Shown: positions 7,411-14,864, counted from the stretch's first letter. The stretch: DNA of 38,570 nucleotides from a virus (IMGVR_UViG_3300027816_000207:1-38570); one strand, 5' to 3'. Notes: generated from the sequence alone by a model not told the origin. A program made the numbers and translations.

Positions 7411-7555
7411 AATGTTGACTGTATGGATTTTGTTTTGAATCAGAGCCGTCGTCTTCAGGATTAACTACATACTGCTCTGGTTGAGGTTGTTGATTTTTGT
7501 TCTCTTGTTTTTCAAAAGTTCTTTTGATGTAATCTGCTAGAGTTTTATCTTGCAT
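7409..7555 (-). CDS. Small acidic Gln-rich protein, 48 aa
   Basis: The start at 7555 (MQDKTLADYIKRTFEKQENK) follows a GAGGG ribosome binding site and the stop of the Cys-rich gene. A longer in-frame extension upstream was rejected, since it would read the Cys-rich gene in the wrong frame. The C-terminal half is low complexity (Gln, Asn, Asp, Pro). Function unknown. Confidence 0.6.
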   Translation of the reverse strand: MQDKTLADYIKRTFEKQENKNQQPQPEQYVVNPEDDGSDSKQNPYSQH

Positions 7556-7556
7556 T

Positions 7557-7715
7557 TTAATTGTACCCTCTTTCAATTTGTTCCTGTTCTGCTTGACAAT
7601 GTACGCAAGCACATTCTGGGCAGTGATCGCAGGCTTCGTCTGAGCATCCATGTCCGCAATGTGCAGGATGTCTACAGTGGTTGCACAAAAATTCATTCTG
7701 TTCTGTCTTTGTCAT
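7557..7715 (-). CDS. Cys/His-rich metal-binding miniprotein, 52 aa
   Basis: A short frame hidden inside a longer out-of-frame one. It begins MTKTEQNEFLCNHCRHPAHC and contains nine cysteines (C11, C14, C20, C24, C29, C32, C35, C37, C40) and six histidines within about 30 residues, ending in a charged helix. The ATG has a strong ribosome binding site (GGAGGAGC) and overlaps the stop of the upstream Cys-containing gene. The CxxC pairs suggest binding of two zinc ions or an Fe-S or metal cluster. No known family is assigned. Confidence 0.75.
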   Translation of the reverse strand: MTKTEQNEFLCNHCRHPAHCGHGCSDEACDHCPECACVHCQAEQEQIERGYN

Positions 7716-8115
7716 CTATCGCTCCTCCTGTTACCCACGCTGTACAGCTACGTGTGCCAGCGCATTTAAAATGTAAGAAATTACAGTAGCCTAGATCTGC
7801 TTTGTGTATAGTAGCCATAGTATCAGCACTGGGCTCATCGCCCTTAGCACCATCTTCAATACACTTCCACATCTTGTCTGATACATCAAATGCAGCACAG
7901 TTACCACACAGCATTGTCTTGGCAGTTTTCTCTGTGATGTTCCAACGCCGGGCAGCTTGTTTCCAATAACTTTCAGGCTCGTCTGGATTAGCAGGACCAT
8001 AGTGATACTCATCTATAGCTTTCTGACGATTCTTTAGATTAACATCTATGTCATAAGTCGCTATAGGACAGCCCTTGTTGGCTGCTTCTACTATGTTTAT
8101 GTATTTTCTATACAT
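7693..8115 (-). CDS. Conserved phage protein with six cysteines, 140 aa
   Basis: 140 aa with cysteines at C70, C73 (CGNC), C85, C111 (GYCNF), C118 and C124, besides C16. The CxxC...C...GYC order recalls high-potential iron-sulfur proteins, but the spacing does not match the standard pattern. The segment GYCNFLHFKCAGTRSC and the end WVTGGAIDD look strongly conserved. It could be a metal or Fe-S protein made in the same phase as the phage Fe-S assembly genes. It lies between a structural gene and the 52-aa Cys-rich gene, and overlaps the latter by 23 nt. Confidence 0.75.
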   Translation of the reverse strand: MYRKYINIVEAANKGCPIATYDIDVNLKNRQKAIDEYHYGPANPDEPESYWKQAARRWNITEKTAKTMLCGNCAAFDVSDKMWKCIEDGAKGDEPSADTMATIHKADLGYCNFLHFKCAGTRSCTAWVTGGAIDDKDRTE

Positions 8116-8116
8116 T

Positions 8117-8833
8117 TCAATTCCCTACCAATAATAAATCAAAGGCTGCGGTGTATCTGCCGTTGTTGGTTCTACCTGATACTCGCACATCAATATCCGA
8201 CTTTTCTGGGATGGGTGGCGGGAATGCAAAGTCATAAGTGTATTGACCACCGGTGCCGCCCACTTCAAAGGTGTGCTGTGTTCTAAAACTTTCTTCGCCA
8301 AAATATCTCACAAACATATTGCCTGTGGCATCAGACCCGCTTTGTGCTGAAGCAGTGCCTTTGTAAAGATAGCCAGTATATCCAGCAGGTACAGTGTACA
8401 CAGCCATTAGTGTCTGTCCTTTGGTAGCAGTGATACGAGCCACTGTGGTTGAATTTCGTTGTATGTCAATGTTGCCTACATTTGTAGTGCCGTCTGCTAC
8501 GAACGCTCTAAACACTCGCTTGAACACCACAGTACCAGTGTTGTTGCTGGCTGCGGTCAGTGTGATAGATTCTTGTGTTTCATTGTAGTCAGCATCTAGT
8601 CCTATTACTGTAACGATCTTGTTAGCGTCATCGGTACTAGCCCTATCTAGATTAACAACTCCTGCTGTGTCAAACGCTGACCAAGGATAGACTGTGTCGT
8701 TGATATCCCATATACTGCCTGTGGCTGCGTTGCTCAAAGCAGGCACAGCACCAAACTTGTGTACAAAGGAATGATCAGTAATGTTGCCTTCGGCAACCAT
8801 TTGATTAAACAGATGTTGTTTGCGATTGGCCAT
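8117..8833 (-). CDS. Putative virion structural protein, 238 aa
   Basis: 238-aa beta-rich protein. The Ser/Thr/Gly/Asn-rich composition and repeated short strands (VTVIGLDADYNETQESITL and similar) are typical of phage tail-fibre or baseplate-wedge-associated proteins. The N-terminus MANRKQHLFNQMVAEGNITD resembles virion proteins of marine T4-like phages. It sits 3 nt behind the adhesin-like 252-aa gene. The structural role is inferred from composition and neighbours. Confidence 0.7.
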   Translation of the reverse strand: MANRKQHLFNQMVAEGNITDHSFVHKFGAVPALSNAATGSIWDINDTVYPWSAFDTAGVVNLDRASTDDANKIVTVIGLDADYNETQESITLTAASNNTGTVVFKRVFRAFVADGTTNVGNIDIQRNSTTVARITATKGQTLMAVYTVPAGYTGYLYKGTASAQSGSDATGNMFVRYFGEESFRTQHTFEVGGTGGQYTYDFAFPPPIPEKSDIDVRVSGRTNNGRYTAAFDLLLVGN

Positions 8834-8836
8834 ATA

Positions 8837-9595
8837 TTAGAATCCGTTAGTGGCTGAGTTATGGAATATTCTACCCGTCCATGTGGATGTTTTGGTAATA
8901 GTAGGTGTAGAGTAACTCACAACCATTGTGCCAGGTCCAGTGTTATTACCGAACATGATCCTAATTGGATAATAGATATTTTGTGTCAGGCTGATAGTGC
9001 CGCTTCGTTCAGTAGTACCATGTAGGCCACCGTTTTGTACAACTGCGTTAGTATGAGTGTACCCTGAGATAGCATCTGGACCTATCCACATGTAACTGGC
9101 ATCGTCTGTATTGGTGAAAAAGGTATATGTTTCTGTTGTTGGGGCAAGGAAATATCCTAGCAACATAATAGAATTGTATTGAGGCTGCGAAGTGATATTC
9201 AATGATACTATAGTGCCTTGTGTTTCAGTCACAGGAGCAACTACAGGATTGTCGAAGAATGTTAGATCATCGTTAGTGGGGGTAAAGTCAAGCCCAAAAT
9301 AACCGTTAGCATTATTAGTGCCAACTCTGTTATAAAAGTAAATGTCTGGAGTAAATGTAATACCTGCAACGTTAATCCAGGGACGTCCCTGGATTAATCC
9401 TCCAACGTTAGGATTGTCAACTATTGAATTGCCTGAATACTTTGTGGGAAGATTGTCTATATCGTAGGTATTATTTTCTCTGTAGTAGTTTGCTGAAGTG
9501 TCACCGCCTGCCTGTCTTCTAGTCTGTGCTAAATTTAGTTTGGCTTTCTGTCTAAGTTCTTTAGTTGCTAGTTCTGAAATTCCGTTTGCTGACAT
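8837..9595 (-). CDS. Putative adhesin / structural protein with a PA14/GLEYA-like domain, 252 aa
   Basis: The N-terminal 90 residues resemble a virion-anchoring part (MSANGISELATKELRQKAKL, then the Asn/Tyr-rich and GGLIQGRPW segments). Residues of about 130-250 look like a PA14/GLEYA carbohydrate-binding fold: YFLAPTTETYTFFTNTDDAS, MWIG, then YPIRIMFGN, and a final SYSTPT strand. Such domains bind sugars, so host-surface recognition is a reasonable role. It overlaps none of its neighbours but is spaced by only a few bases, in one late unit. Confidence 0.72.
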   Translation of the reverse strand: MSANGISELATKELRQKAKLNLAQTRRQAGGDTSANYYRENNTYDIDNLPTKYSGNSIVDNPNVGGLIQGRPWINVAGITFTPDIYFYNRVGTNNANGYFGLDFTPTNDDLTFFDNPVVAPVTETQGTIVSLNITSQPQYNSIMLLGYFLAPTTETYTFFTNTDDASYMWIGPDAISGYTHTNAVVQNGGLHGTTERSGTISLTQNIYYPIRIMFGNNTGPGTMVVSYSTPTITKTSTWTGRIFHNSATNGF

Positions 9596-9895
9596 TTAAA
9601 ACTCCTGTTGATTAGGATACATGCTTGGATCTTTTACTCTTAGATCTGCAGGATGTTTAGGACCGTTAACTCCTCCACCAGCGTCTACTGTCACAGCATC
9701 AACATCTGTAATTTTTTCATTAGGAGAGTTTGTCCATCCGTCTGTGTCATTTTGTGTAAGATCTACAATATGTTTAAATCGTCGGATTTCGTCAGCATTG
9801 CCTTGTATTTCTACGCTGGCTTCAATTGGTTTACTAACAGCATCGATACCATCAATGATGTCTAGAATGTTTCTAATTATTTCAGTTGCTCTCAT
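9596..9895 (-). CDS. Conserved phage protein, 99 aa
   Basis: The start MRATEIIRNILDIIDGIDAV at 9895 was preferred to an in-frame upstream start, because the latter falls on the promoter box. The N-terminal helix is followed by a polar, Asp/Gly/Pro-rich tail ending in DPSMYPNQQEF. Its ATG overlaps the stop of a nine-codon upstream frame (ATGA). First gene of the adhesin-type minus-strand unit. The function is unknown, and a virion role is likely from context. Confidence 0.65.
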   Translation of the reverse strand: MRATEIIRNILDIIDGIDAVSKPIEASVEIQGNADEIRRFKHIVDLTQNDTDGWTNSPNEKITDVDAVTVDAGGGVNGPKHPADLRVKDPSMYPNQQEF

Positions 9896-9921
9896 AATGT
9901 TGGTATTCCGTGTAGTGTCAT
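9892..9921 (-). CDS. Nine-codon leader peptide upstream of the 99-aa gene
   Basis: Encodes MTLHGIPTL and stop. It has its own ribosome binding site (AGGAAA, 4-5 nt before the ATG), and its TGA overlaps the next ATG. The main gene lacks a good site of its own, so translational coupling through this mini-frame is plausible. Confidence 0.45.
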   Translation of the reverse strand: MTLHGIPTL

Positions 9922-9939
9922 GATATTTCCTAGTATTGA

Positions 9940-9947
9940 TATTTATC
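9940..9947 (-). promoter_or_regulatory. T4-type late promoter box (leftward)
   Basis: GATAAATA on the minus strand, directly adjoining the rightward hemA box at 9948-9955. Confidence 0.6.
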
Positions 9948-9955
9948 GTTAAATA
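9948..9955 (+). promoter_or_regulatory. Late-type promoter box (rightward) before hemA
   Basis: GTTAAATA, 5 nt, then the hemA ATG at 9961. Back to back with the leftward box; predicts a leaderless hemA transcript. Confidence 0.5.
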
Positions 9956-9960
9956 CAAAC

Positions 9961-11154
9961 ATGATAAACAAAACTCCTTTTGAACTAAAGATACAGGATC
10001 TAAAAGATTCTGGCAAATATCGTGTATTCAACGATATTTTGCGAGAGCGCGGCAAGTTTCCCAAAGCAATTTGGTATGGAAAGTACAGCATAAAAGAAAT
10101 TGTAAACTGGTGCTCAAACGATTACTTAGGTATGGGGCAGCATAAAATAGTTATTGATGCTATGCATACTGCTCTAGATCAAACAGGCGCTGGCAGTGGA
10201 GGTACACGCAACATAGGCGGTACCAGTCACTATCACGTTGCCCTAGAACTTGAGCTCGCTAGCCTACACAAAAAGGAACGAGCTCTACTATATACGTCCG
10301 CCTATGTTGCAAATGAATGGACGTTGGTTGCTCTTAAACAGATCATTCCTGACATTGTGTTTCTAAGTGATAGTAAGAACCACGCAAGCCTCATACAAGG
10401 AATTAGACACAGTGGTGCTGACAAGGTGGTTTGGCAGCACAATGATTTGAGCGACTTGGAGCAGAAGCTAAAGAACGTGAAAGGCACGCCCTGCGTGGTT
10501 TTTGAGTCCGTGTATAGCATGGATGGTGACGTTTCGCCTATGCTTGACATTTGCAACCTTTGTGATCGTTACGGTGCAATGACATATATCGATGAAGTAC
10601 ATGCAGTAGGACTCTACGGAGAACATGGCGGTGGCAAGCTAGAACAACTGGGCTTGCAAGATAGAGTAGACATAGTCAACGGTACTCTAGGCAAAGCGTT
10701 TGGAGTCCAAGGTGGCTATATTGCTGCCGATAGTGTAGTCATTGATGCTGTAAGATCTGTAGCCAGCGGATTTATCTTTACAACAAGTATGAGCCCTGTT
10801 ACCTGTGCTGGAGCACTAGCCAGTGTCAAGTATCTAAAAGACCATCACGAACTTAGAGAACAACATCAAAGTGTTAAGTCCCAATTGATGTATTTGCTGA
10901 ACAAAGCTAATATACCTATTCACCATGATGCATGTAGTCACATAGTACCTGTAATGGTACGCGATGCTAAAAAATGTAAAGCTATGAGTGATAGATTGTT
11001 AAACGAGTATGGTATCTACATACAACCTATTAACTATCCAACAGTTGATGTAGGTCAGGAACGACTACGTATTGCCCCTACACCATTGCATACAGATGCA
11101 ATGCTGTATGATTTAGTAAAAGCTCTTAAAGAGGTATTTGATGAACATTCGTAA
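9961..11154 (+). CDS. hemA: 5-aminolevulinate synthase (Shemin/C4 pathway)
   Basis: 397 aa, near the usual 400-410 of bacterial ALAS. It is a PLP enzyme that condenses glycine and succinyl-CoA to 5-aminolevulinate, the first step of heme synthesis in alphaproteobacteria. Visible signatures are [12 protein letters not shown] (50-61), [20 protein letters not shown] (76-95), [11 protein letters not shown] (180-190), the aspartate of [12 protein letters not shown] (D211) and the PLP lysine K245 in [24 protein letters not shown] separates it from the related KBL, BioF and SPT enzymes. All catalytic residues are present, so it should be active. It overlaps the DUF454 gene downstream. No ribosome binding site is seen. 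Confidence 0.93.
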   Translation: MINKTPFELKIQDLKDSGKYRVFNDILRERGKFPKAIWYGKYSIKEIVNWCSNDYLGMGQHKIVIDAMHTALDQTGAGSGGTRNIGGTSHYHVALELELASLHKKERALLYTSAYVANEWTLVALKQIIPDIVFLSDSKNHASLIQGIRHSGADKVVWQHNDLSDLEQKLKNVKGTPCVVFESVYSMDGDVSPMLDICNLCDRYGAMTYIDEVHAVGLYGEHGGGKLEQLGLQDRVDIVNGTLGKAFGVQGGYIAADSVVIDAVRSVASGFIFTTSMSPVTCAGALASVKYLKDHHELREQHQSVKSQLMYLLNKANIPIHHDACSHIVPVMVRDAKKCKAMSDRLLNEYGIYIQPINYPTVDVGQERLRIAPTPLHTDAMLYDLVKALKEVFDEHS

Positions 11155-11557
11155 ACTATTCTGGAACATACTAGGCTTTATTAGTCTAGGACTTGCATAC
11201 GTAGGAGTTGTTACTCCAGGCATGCCCTATTCAATCTTTGTAGTGTTTGCCGCATATTGCTTTAGCAAGGGCAGTGAACGTATGCATCGTTGGATCTACA
11301 ATCACAAACTGTTTGGACCGTTCCTAACCAATTGGGGGCAGAAGCGTGTGTTCCCAACTAAGATGAAATTCTTTATGTTAGCTATGATGAGTTCTAGTTT
11401 AGTCATCATGTACTTCACTGGAGTGAAGCCTATAGGTATCTTAAGTACCGCATGCTTTATGGCACTGGTTGCTGTATGGGCTTGGAGGTTTCCAGGTAGT
11501 GTTGAAGAACACCAGCGCCGTGTAGACACTGGTGCTCGTATAGGCTGGTTTAAGTAG
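11141..11557 (+). CDS. DUF454 (YbaN-type) inner-membrane protein, 138 aa
   Basis: Matches the DUF454/YbaN family: an N-terminal hydrophobic segment ([23 protein letters not shown]), [20 protein letters not shown], then [18 protein letters not shown] and two further hydrophobic helices. The function of the family is unknown. The ATG at 11141 lies inside the end of hemA, with GAGG upstream, so it is co-translated with hemA. Its stop region overlaps the convergent HNH gene by 8 nt. Confidence 0.85.
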   Translation: MNIRKLFWNILGFISLGLAYVGVVTPGMPYSIFVVFAAYCFSKGSERMHRWIYNHKLFGPFLTNWGQKRVFPTKMKFFMLAMMSSSLVIMYFTGVKPIGILSTACFMALVAVWAWRFPGSVEEHQRRVDTGARIGWFK

Positions 11558-12080
11558 CAGACATTTCCAAATCAAGCCACTGGTACCAGCTAGGGTGCTT
11601 GACATCAAATCCCATCTGTTTGCGCTTACGCACAAGTTCATAGTATCCAGGCTTGTAAGGCTTGTACTCAGGACGCATGCTCATGCTGTTACCTTTCCTT
11701 GCATTACAAGGACCGCATGCTGTTACAATGTTTTCCCAATTGGTCTTACCACCCTTACTGATTGGTAATACATGATCCATTGTACCTGTGTTAGATGTAA
11801 CACTGTCTTTGCAATAGAGGCAATGATACTGATCTCGTAAGAATAGATTTCCTTTTGAAAACCGTGGCTCTCTTGTGCGTCTTAGATAATCTTTAAGCAT
11901 GATAACCGCAGGCACACGAGTCTCCCATGAAGCACTATGCACCACCCAGTCATCGTACCATTCAAGCACATTGCACTTGTCTAGGTACATATAGGTGATT
12001 GCTTCTTTCCATTGGACAGCACTCAGGGGCAGATAGCTCACTGGCTGTCCGTCTGCGTTGATTACTAGTGTGTCGCTCAC
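11550..12080 (-). CDS. HNH endonuclease-family protein, 176 aa
   Basis: Contains a full HNH/McrA-type nuclease module in residues 80-130. It has zinc cysteines C87/C90 (CLYC) and C122/C125 (CGPC), the metal-binding DH pair D102-H103 (MDHVLPISKGG), N114 and NARKGN. The N-terminal 75 residues (DTLVINADGQPVSYLPLSAV) are those of the widespread free-standing HNH family. It nicks or cuts DNA; the target is unknown. It may be a phage DNA-processing enzyme or a homing-type nuclease. Confidence 0.88.
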   Translation of the reverse strand: MSDTLVINADGQPVSYLPLSAVQWKEAITYMYLDKCNVLEWYDDWVVHSASWETRVPAVIMLKDYLRRTREPRFSKGNLFLRDQYHCLYCKDSVTSNTGTMDHVLPISKGGKTNWENIVTACGPCNARKGNSMSMRPEYKPYKPGYYELVRKRKQMGFDVKHPSWYQWLDLEMSAT

Positions 12081-12106
12081 TTTGTACTTCCTTCGTTTGA
12101 TTTGGA

Positions 12107-12658
12107 TTAGATGTATCGATTAAACATTTGTTTGCTGGAGAGGTCAACGGCTCTTTCCCATTGTCTTTCTCCATCATATGTGAATATTATATCTTCATTT
12201 GACTTGCATGTCAACCAGCTATTTTCAGGAAGGTAGGGCGCTTGCCCTTTCAATTCCATTTCTAGTTGTCCAGGTTGCCAAGCACATATGCCTCCCATCA
12301 TGCGCCAATACGTGGGCTGATGTCCGTGTGATAACTTTTCTAGCATAAACTCGTCGCTAGAAATACGCAAGCCTTTACAGATATCTACAGTATTTGACGA
12401 AGACCAATCATCAGTGTGCAACATTAGTAGTGCCTTTTCATTAACTGGGCCACCTGCTCTAATGTAATCTTTGGTTAATGGATATCCAATTCCTCTTGTT
12501 TCTGCTAGGTCACTCATAGTGAATCTAGTCGGCTTATTGATCATGAGACCAGTAACCCCTTGCGGCGAGTCAGAGTATATGAATATTACGCTTTTATGAA
12601 AAATACTGCTCACTGGCAGTTTTGGGTGTGCTATGAGCAGTTTCCCTACCCGGCTCAT
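12107..12658 (-). CDS. YqgE/AlgH family (UPF0301) protein, 183 aa
   Basis: Starts MSRVGKLLIAHPKLPVSSIF and shows the family landmarks: a central GLMINKPT (about 37-44), YIRAGGPVNEKALLMLH, and GICAWQPGQLEMEL near the C-terminus. The role of the family is not established; AlgH has been linked to alginate regulation in Pseudomonas. The start at 12658 directly follows the stop of the wall hydrolase; an ATG six codons earlier is also possible. It belongs to the same minus-strand unit as that hydrolase. Full length, so probably functional. Confidence 0.88.
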   Translation of the reverse strand: MSRVGKLLIAHPKLPVSSIFHKSVIFIYSDSPQGVTGLMINKPTRFTMSDLAETRGIGYPLTKDYIRAGGPVNEKALLMLHTDDWSSSNTVDICKGLRISSDEFMLEKLSHGHQPTYWRMMGGICAWQPGQLEMELKGQAPYLPENSWLTCKSNEDIIFTYDGERQWERAVDLSSKQMFNRYI

Positions 12659-12659
12659 G

Positions 12660-14081
12660 TTAGGTAACGGTTCCAAAAACGGTTCCGCCGATGACTTTGC
12701 CTCCCTGGGCTAGCATCTTATCTCTAAAGCCAATGTTGGTTCCAACACCGTACGCTGCTGAACTTGCGGCAGTAAAGTTTAGCCATTGTTTGTTAGCAGA
12801 TGGCAGATGATCAGTAAGTGCTTTTGAAATTCTAGCTAACTCGTTTGGTGCCAGTCCGCCTCTAGCAAAACTGCCTTCGGGTCCAGTCCATTTTCCATTT
12901 ATTTTCTTACCTGTAACTGGCTGGAACTGTCCTTTCTGATGCACCACAGCATAAACATCATCTGGGAATTGCGGAGATCTAACTCTGTTTAGTATCACTG
13001 CTGCCACCTGCGCAATTTCCTGCGGATTAGAAGTTGATTCAGCAAGCGTTACCCTAGCCAATAGCACAAACTCATCAGGGGTTAGGGCTCTGCCTAAGAA
13101 ATTACTTGCAATCTTCATTGTTTCTTTTATGCCTTCTTCACTGGTTAACTTTGCAACTTCTTCTGGGTCCATACCTGACGTGCGAGGTTGATTCTCAGTT
13201 GGTGTAGGAGTTTTTACTTTTGCAATCTTTGTACCAACACCTGCTAAAGTTTCTAGTTCTTTGGTTGATACAGACAAGGCTGAGCTACTAATCTCATAAT
13301 CTTTCTTGAATGCTGCAACTGCTCTAGTAGTTCTAGGACCGTACTTACCGTCAATGCCTGTATCACCTACAGAGTAACCTATCTTCTCAAGTTTTCTTTG
13401 TAGGTCTCTCACAGCGTTCATGTAGGTTTCTTCACGTGGATAAGGCGGACCAGCTTTAAGTCCGTCTACTACTTCAGCAGTTTGCCCAGTACTGTCTGCG
13501 TCAGCACTACCAGTCTTACTAGATGCTCCAGCACTACCTGCTTGATACAGTTTTTTATATCCGCCAAACGGATGTAGGCCATCACCATTACCGCTGTGCA
13601 TGTTTGGATCAAATTGTTCTAGGGGTCCTAAAAATTTAGCACCATTTGCCCTTGCAGCTTGCTCTAACTGATCATTTAATCCTGTTGGATCAACTCTATA
13701 CCTAACTTTTTTAGTCCATGAAGTTCCTGGGAACCACGTAGACTTTTTAGATGGTGCACCAACAACAGCTACTTTAGCACCAGCTGCAACTAATGCTCTA
13801 ACTTGTTGTGCTGGATAGGTTCCTAATCTGCTTGGAATTTCTCCACCGTCCTCTAATTCAAATCTTGCGCTATTTCCTGCGCCAGTACTTAATATAACTG
13901 TAGCGCCTTTGGCTTTTCCTGTTTGTATAAAACTGTTTACTCTATTAAGAACTTCTTGCGCACTAATTCCACCTTGTGCATACGGACCAGCACCGCCTAT
14001 ACCAACAGCAATACTATCCCCAATAACAACTACGTTACCCTGTTCCGTTTCTATTAGTTTTTTAATTTCATAAAATCTCAT
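12660..14081 (-). CDS. Three-domain cell-wall protein: SGNH hydrolase, peptidoglycan-binding, SleB-type hydrolase, 473 aa
   Basis: Residues 17-180 form an SGNH/GDSL-type hydrolase: GDSIAVG (S23), STGAGN (N70) and DGLH (D167, H170). Residues about 222-280 are a peptidoglycan-binding repeat (VRDLQRKLEKIGY, GIDGKYGPRTTRAVAAF). Residues about 325-470 match SleB-type wall hydrolases (LARVTLAEST with E348, AAVILNRVRSPQFPDDVYAV, GQFQPV). It would de-acetylate or de-esterify and cut peptidoglycan. A virion-borne entry enzyme or a lysis enzyme are both possible; no signal peptide is seen. The start MRFYEIKKLIETE resembles other proteins of this phage. Confidence 0.87.
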   Translation of the reverse strand: MRFYEIKKLIETEQGNVVVIGDSIAVGIGGAGPYAQGGISAQEVLNRVNSFIQTGKAKGATVILSTGAGNSARFELEDGGEIPSRLGTYPAQQVRALVAAGAKVAVVGAPSKKSTWFPGTSWTKKVRYRVDPTGLNDQLEQAARANGAKFLGPLEQFDPNMHSGNGDGLHPFGGYKKLYQAGSAGASSKTGSADADSTGQTAEVVDGLKAGPPYPREETYMNAVRDLQRKLEKIGYSVGDTGIDGKYGPRTTRAVAAFKKDYEISSSALSVSTKELETLAGVGTKIAKVKTPTPTENQPRTSGMDPEEVAKLTSEEGIKETMKIASNFLGRALTPDEFVLLARVTLAESTSNPQEIAQVAAVILNRVRSPQFPDDVYAVVHQKGQFQPVTGKKINGKWTGPEGSFARGGLAPNELARISKALTDHLPSANKQWLNFTAASSAAYGVGTNIGFRDKMLAQGGKVIGGTVFGTVT

Positions 14082-14082
14082 C

Positions 14083-14331
14083 TTAACTCCAATCAGGCAA
14101 TTTGCCGCCGTATTTTTGACCTTTTAATTTTTTCCCGCCTACTTTAACTCGTGACTTAGGTGACTTACCTAGCTTATGACTCTTGTTGCCTTCTCGGCGT
14201 CTAAGACCTTGACTCTTGCAACTTGCAAGCGCACTTGCTCCTAGTTTTGAATTAGGAGTTGAGCTTTTGCAGAGCTTGGCTGTGGCCTTTGCTTCTGCTA
14301 ATAATTGTGGGTCTAGGTCTTCAATGCGCAT
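14083..14331 (-). CDS. Small, highly basic phage protein, 82 aa
   Basis: The first 20 residues are acidic or helical (MRIEDLDPQLLAEAKATAKL); the rest is very rich in Lys, Arg and Gly (SRVKVGGKKLKGQKYGGK), as in nucleic-acid-binding or packaged internal proteins. LLAE at 10-13 recalls a T4-type prohead protease cleavage pattern, which is speculative. The start codon lies 4 nt behind a late-type box, with no ribosome binding site. First gene before the wall hydrolase. Confidence 0.7.
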   Translation of the reverse strand: MRIEDLDPQLLAEAKATAKLCKSSTPNSKLGASALASCKSQGLRRREGNKSHKLGKSPKSRVKVGGKKLKGQKYGGKLPDWS

Positions 14332-14335
14332 GTAG

Positions 14336-14343
14336 TATTTAGC
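14336..14343 (-). promoter_or_regulatory. Late-type promoter box abutting a start codon
   Basis: GCTAAATA on the minus strand, then 4 nt, then the ATG of the basic 82-aa gene. Confidence 0.5.
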
Positions 14344-14559
14344 TTACCTATATTTGTCTGCTGGGTTTTCATAGTACTGTTCAGATTGCTCGCACAGTTT
14401 AAATGTTAGTACTTTCCTGGGTCCACGAGTGGTGTTTATTTCTAATTCTCCAGTCTTTTCATGAAACTCGATCTTAGTTATCTTTGCACGATCATTGTTT
14501 GGGCCAACTAGGATCTCTTGCCCTAATTCTAGATTAAGGTTAACGTGTTTCAGTGTCAT
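14344..14559 (-). CDS. Small conserved phage protein, 71 aa
   Basis: 71 aa with a strong ribosome binding site (AAGGAG, 7 nt). The sequence alternates strands and turns (LELGQEILVGPNNDRAKITK, then GELEINTTRGPRKVLTF), which suggests a small SH3-like barrel, with an acidic C-terminal tail. Led by a late-type box about 40 bp upstream. Function unknown. Confidence 0.7.
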   Translation of the reverse strand: MTLKHVNLNLELGQEILVGPNNDRAKITKIEFHEKTGELEINTTRGPRKVLTFKLCEQSEQYYENPADKYR

Positions 14560-14597
14560 GGAATTCTCCTTTGCGAACAGCAGACTTGCTGTAGTGA

Positions 14598-14605
14598 TAT
14601 TTATT
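14598..14605 (-). promoter_or_regulatory. T4-type late promoter box
   Basis: AATAAATA on the minus strand, about 38 bp before the 71-aa gene. Confidence 0.55.
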
Positions 14606-14611
14606 ATACAC

Positions 14612-14658
14612 AGGCCCCGCTGTGTGGTCTAGCGATAACGAGCATAGGCCCCGCTGTG
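14612..14658 (+). repeat. Pair of AGGCCCCGCTGTG repeats
   Basis: Identical 13-mers at 14612-14624 and 14646-14658 (34 bp apart). They lie upstream of a late-type box and the 59-aa gene. A second pair with the same 11-bp core occurs at 26454-26526, also upstream of such a box. Confidence 0.7.
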
Positions 14659-14672
14659 CAGTCTGTACTAGG

Positions 14673-14680
14673 CTTAAATA
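14673..14680 (+). promoter_or_regulatory. Late-type promoter box abutting a start codon
   Basis: CTTAAATA, then 4 nt, then the ATG at 14685. Confidence 0.45.
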
Positions 14681-14684
14681 CAAG

Positions 14685-14864
14685 ATGAGATACCAAATTC
14701 ATCCCTGCGACGACGGAAGATTCTTCGTGCTAGACACTTGCACGGACTCAGTAATGTGTTATGTAGGATGTGAGCTGGTTGCCCAAAAGACCGCTAGGTT
14801 GTTGAACGCATCTTGTGAGGATTTGGACAGTTACTCGGGCCTCAATTCTACCAAACTTCATTGA
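14685..14864 (+). CDS. Small hypothetical protein with five cysteines, 59 aa
   Basis: Chosen start MRYQIHPCDDGRFFVLDTCT; an upstream in-frame extension would run through the repeat pair and the promoter box and was rejected. Cysteines at 8, 19, 25, 29 and 44. No ribosome binding site is visible, as for the other genes with a late box directly before the ATG. Function unknown. Confidence 0.55.
   Translation: MRYQIHPCDDGRFFVLDTCTDSVMCYVGCELVAQKTARLLNASCEDLDSYSGLNSTKLH

Noticed and set aside
7409-7696. 95-residue version of the Gln-rich gene
   Set aside because: The N-terminal half overlaps the Cys-rich 52-aa frame, which has the stronger start signals.
11550-12080. HNH gene as part of an intron or intein
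   Set aside because: No split host gene or splice-site pattern is visible around it; neighbours are intact.
14612-14658. CRISPR-like reading of the GGCCCCGCTGT copies
   Set aside because: Only two copies per site, with unequal spacing and no array.
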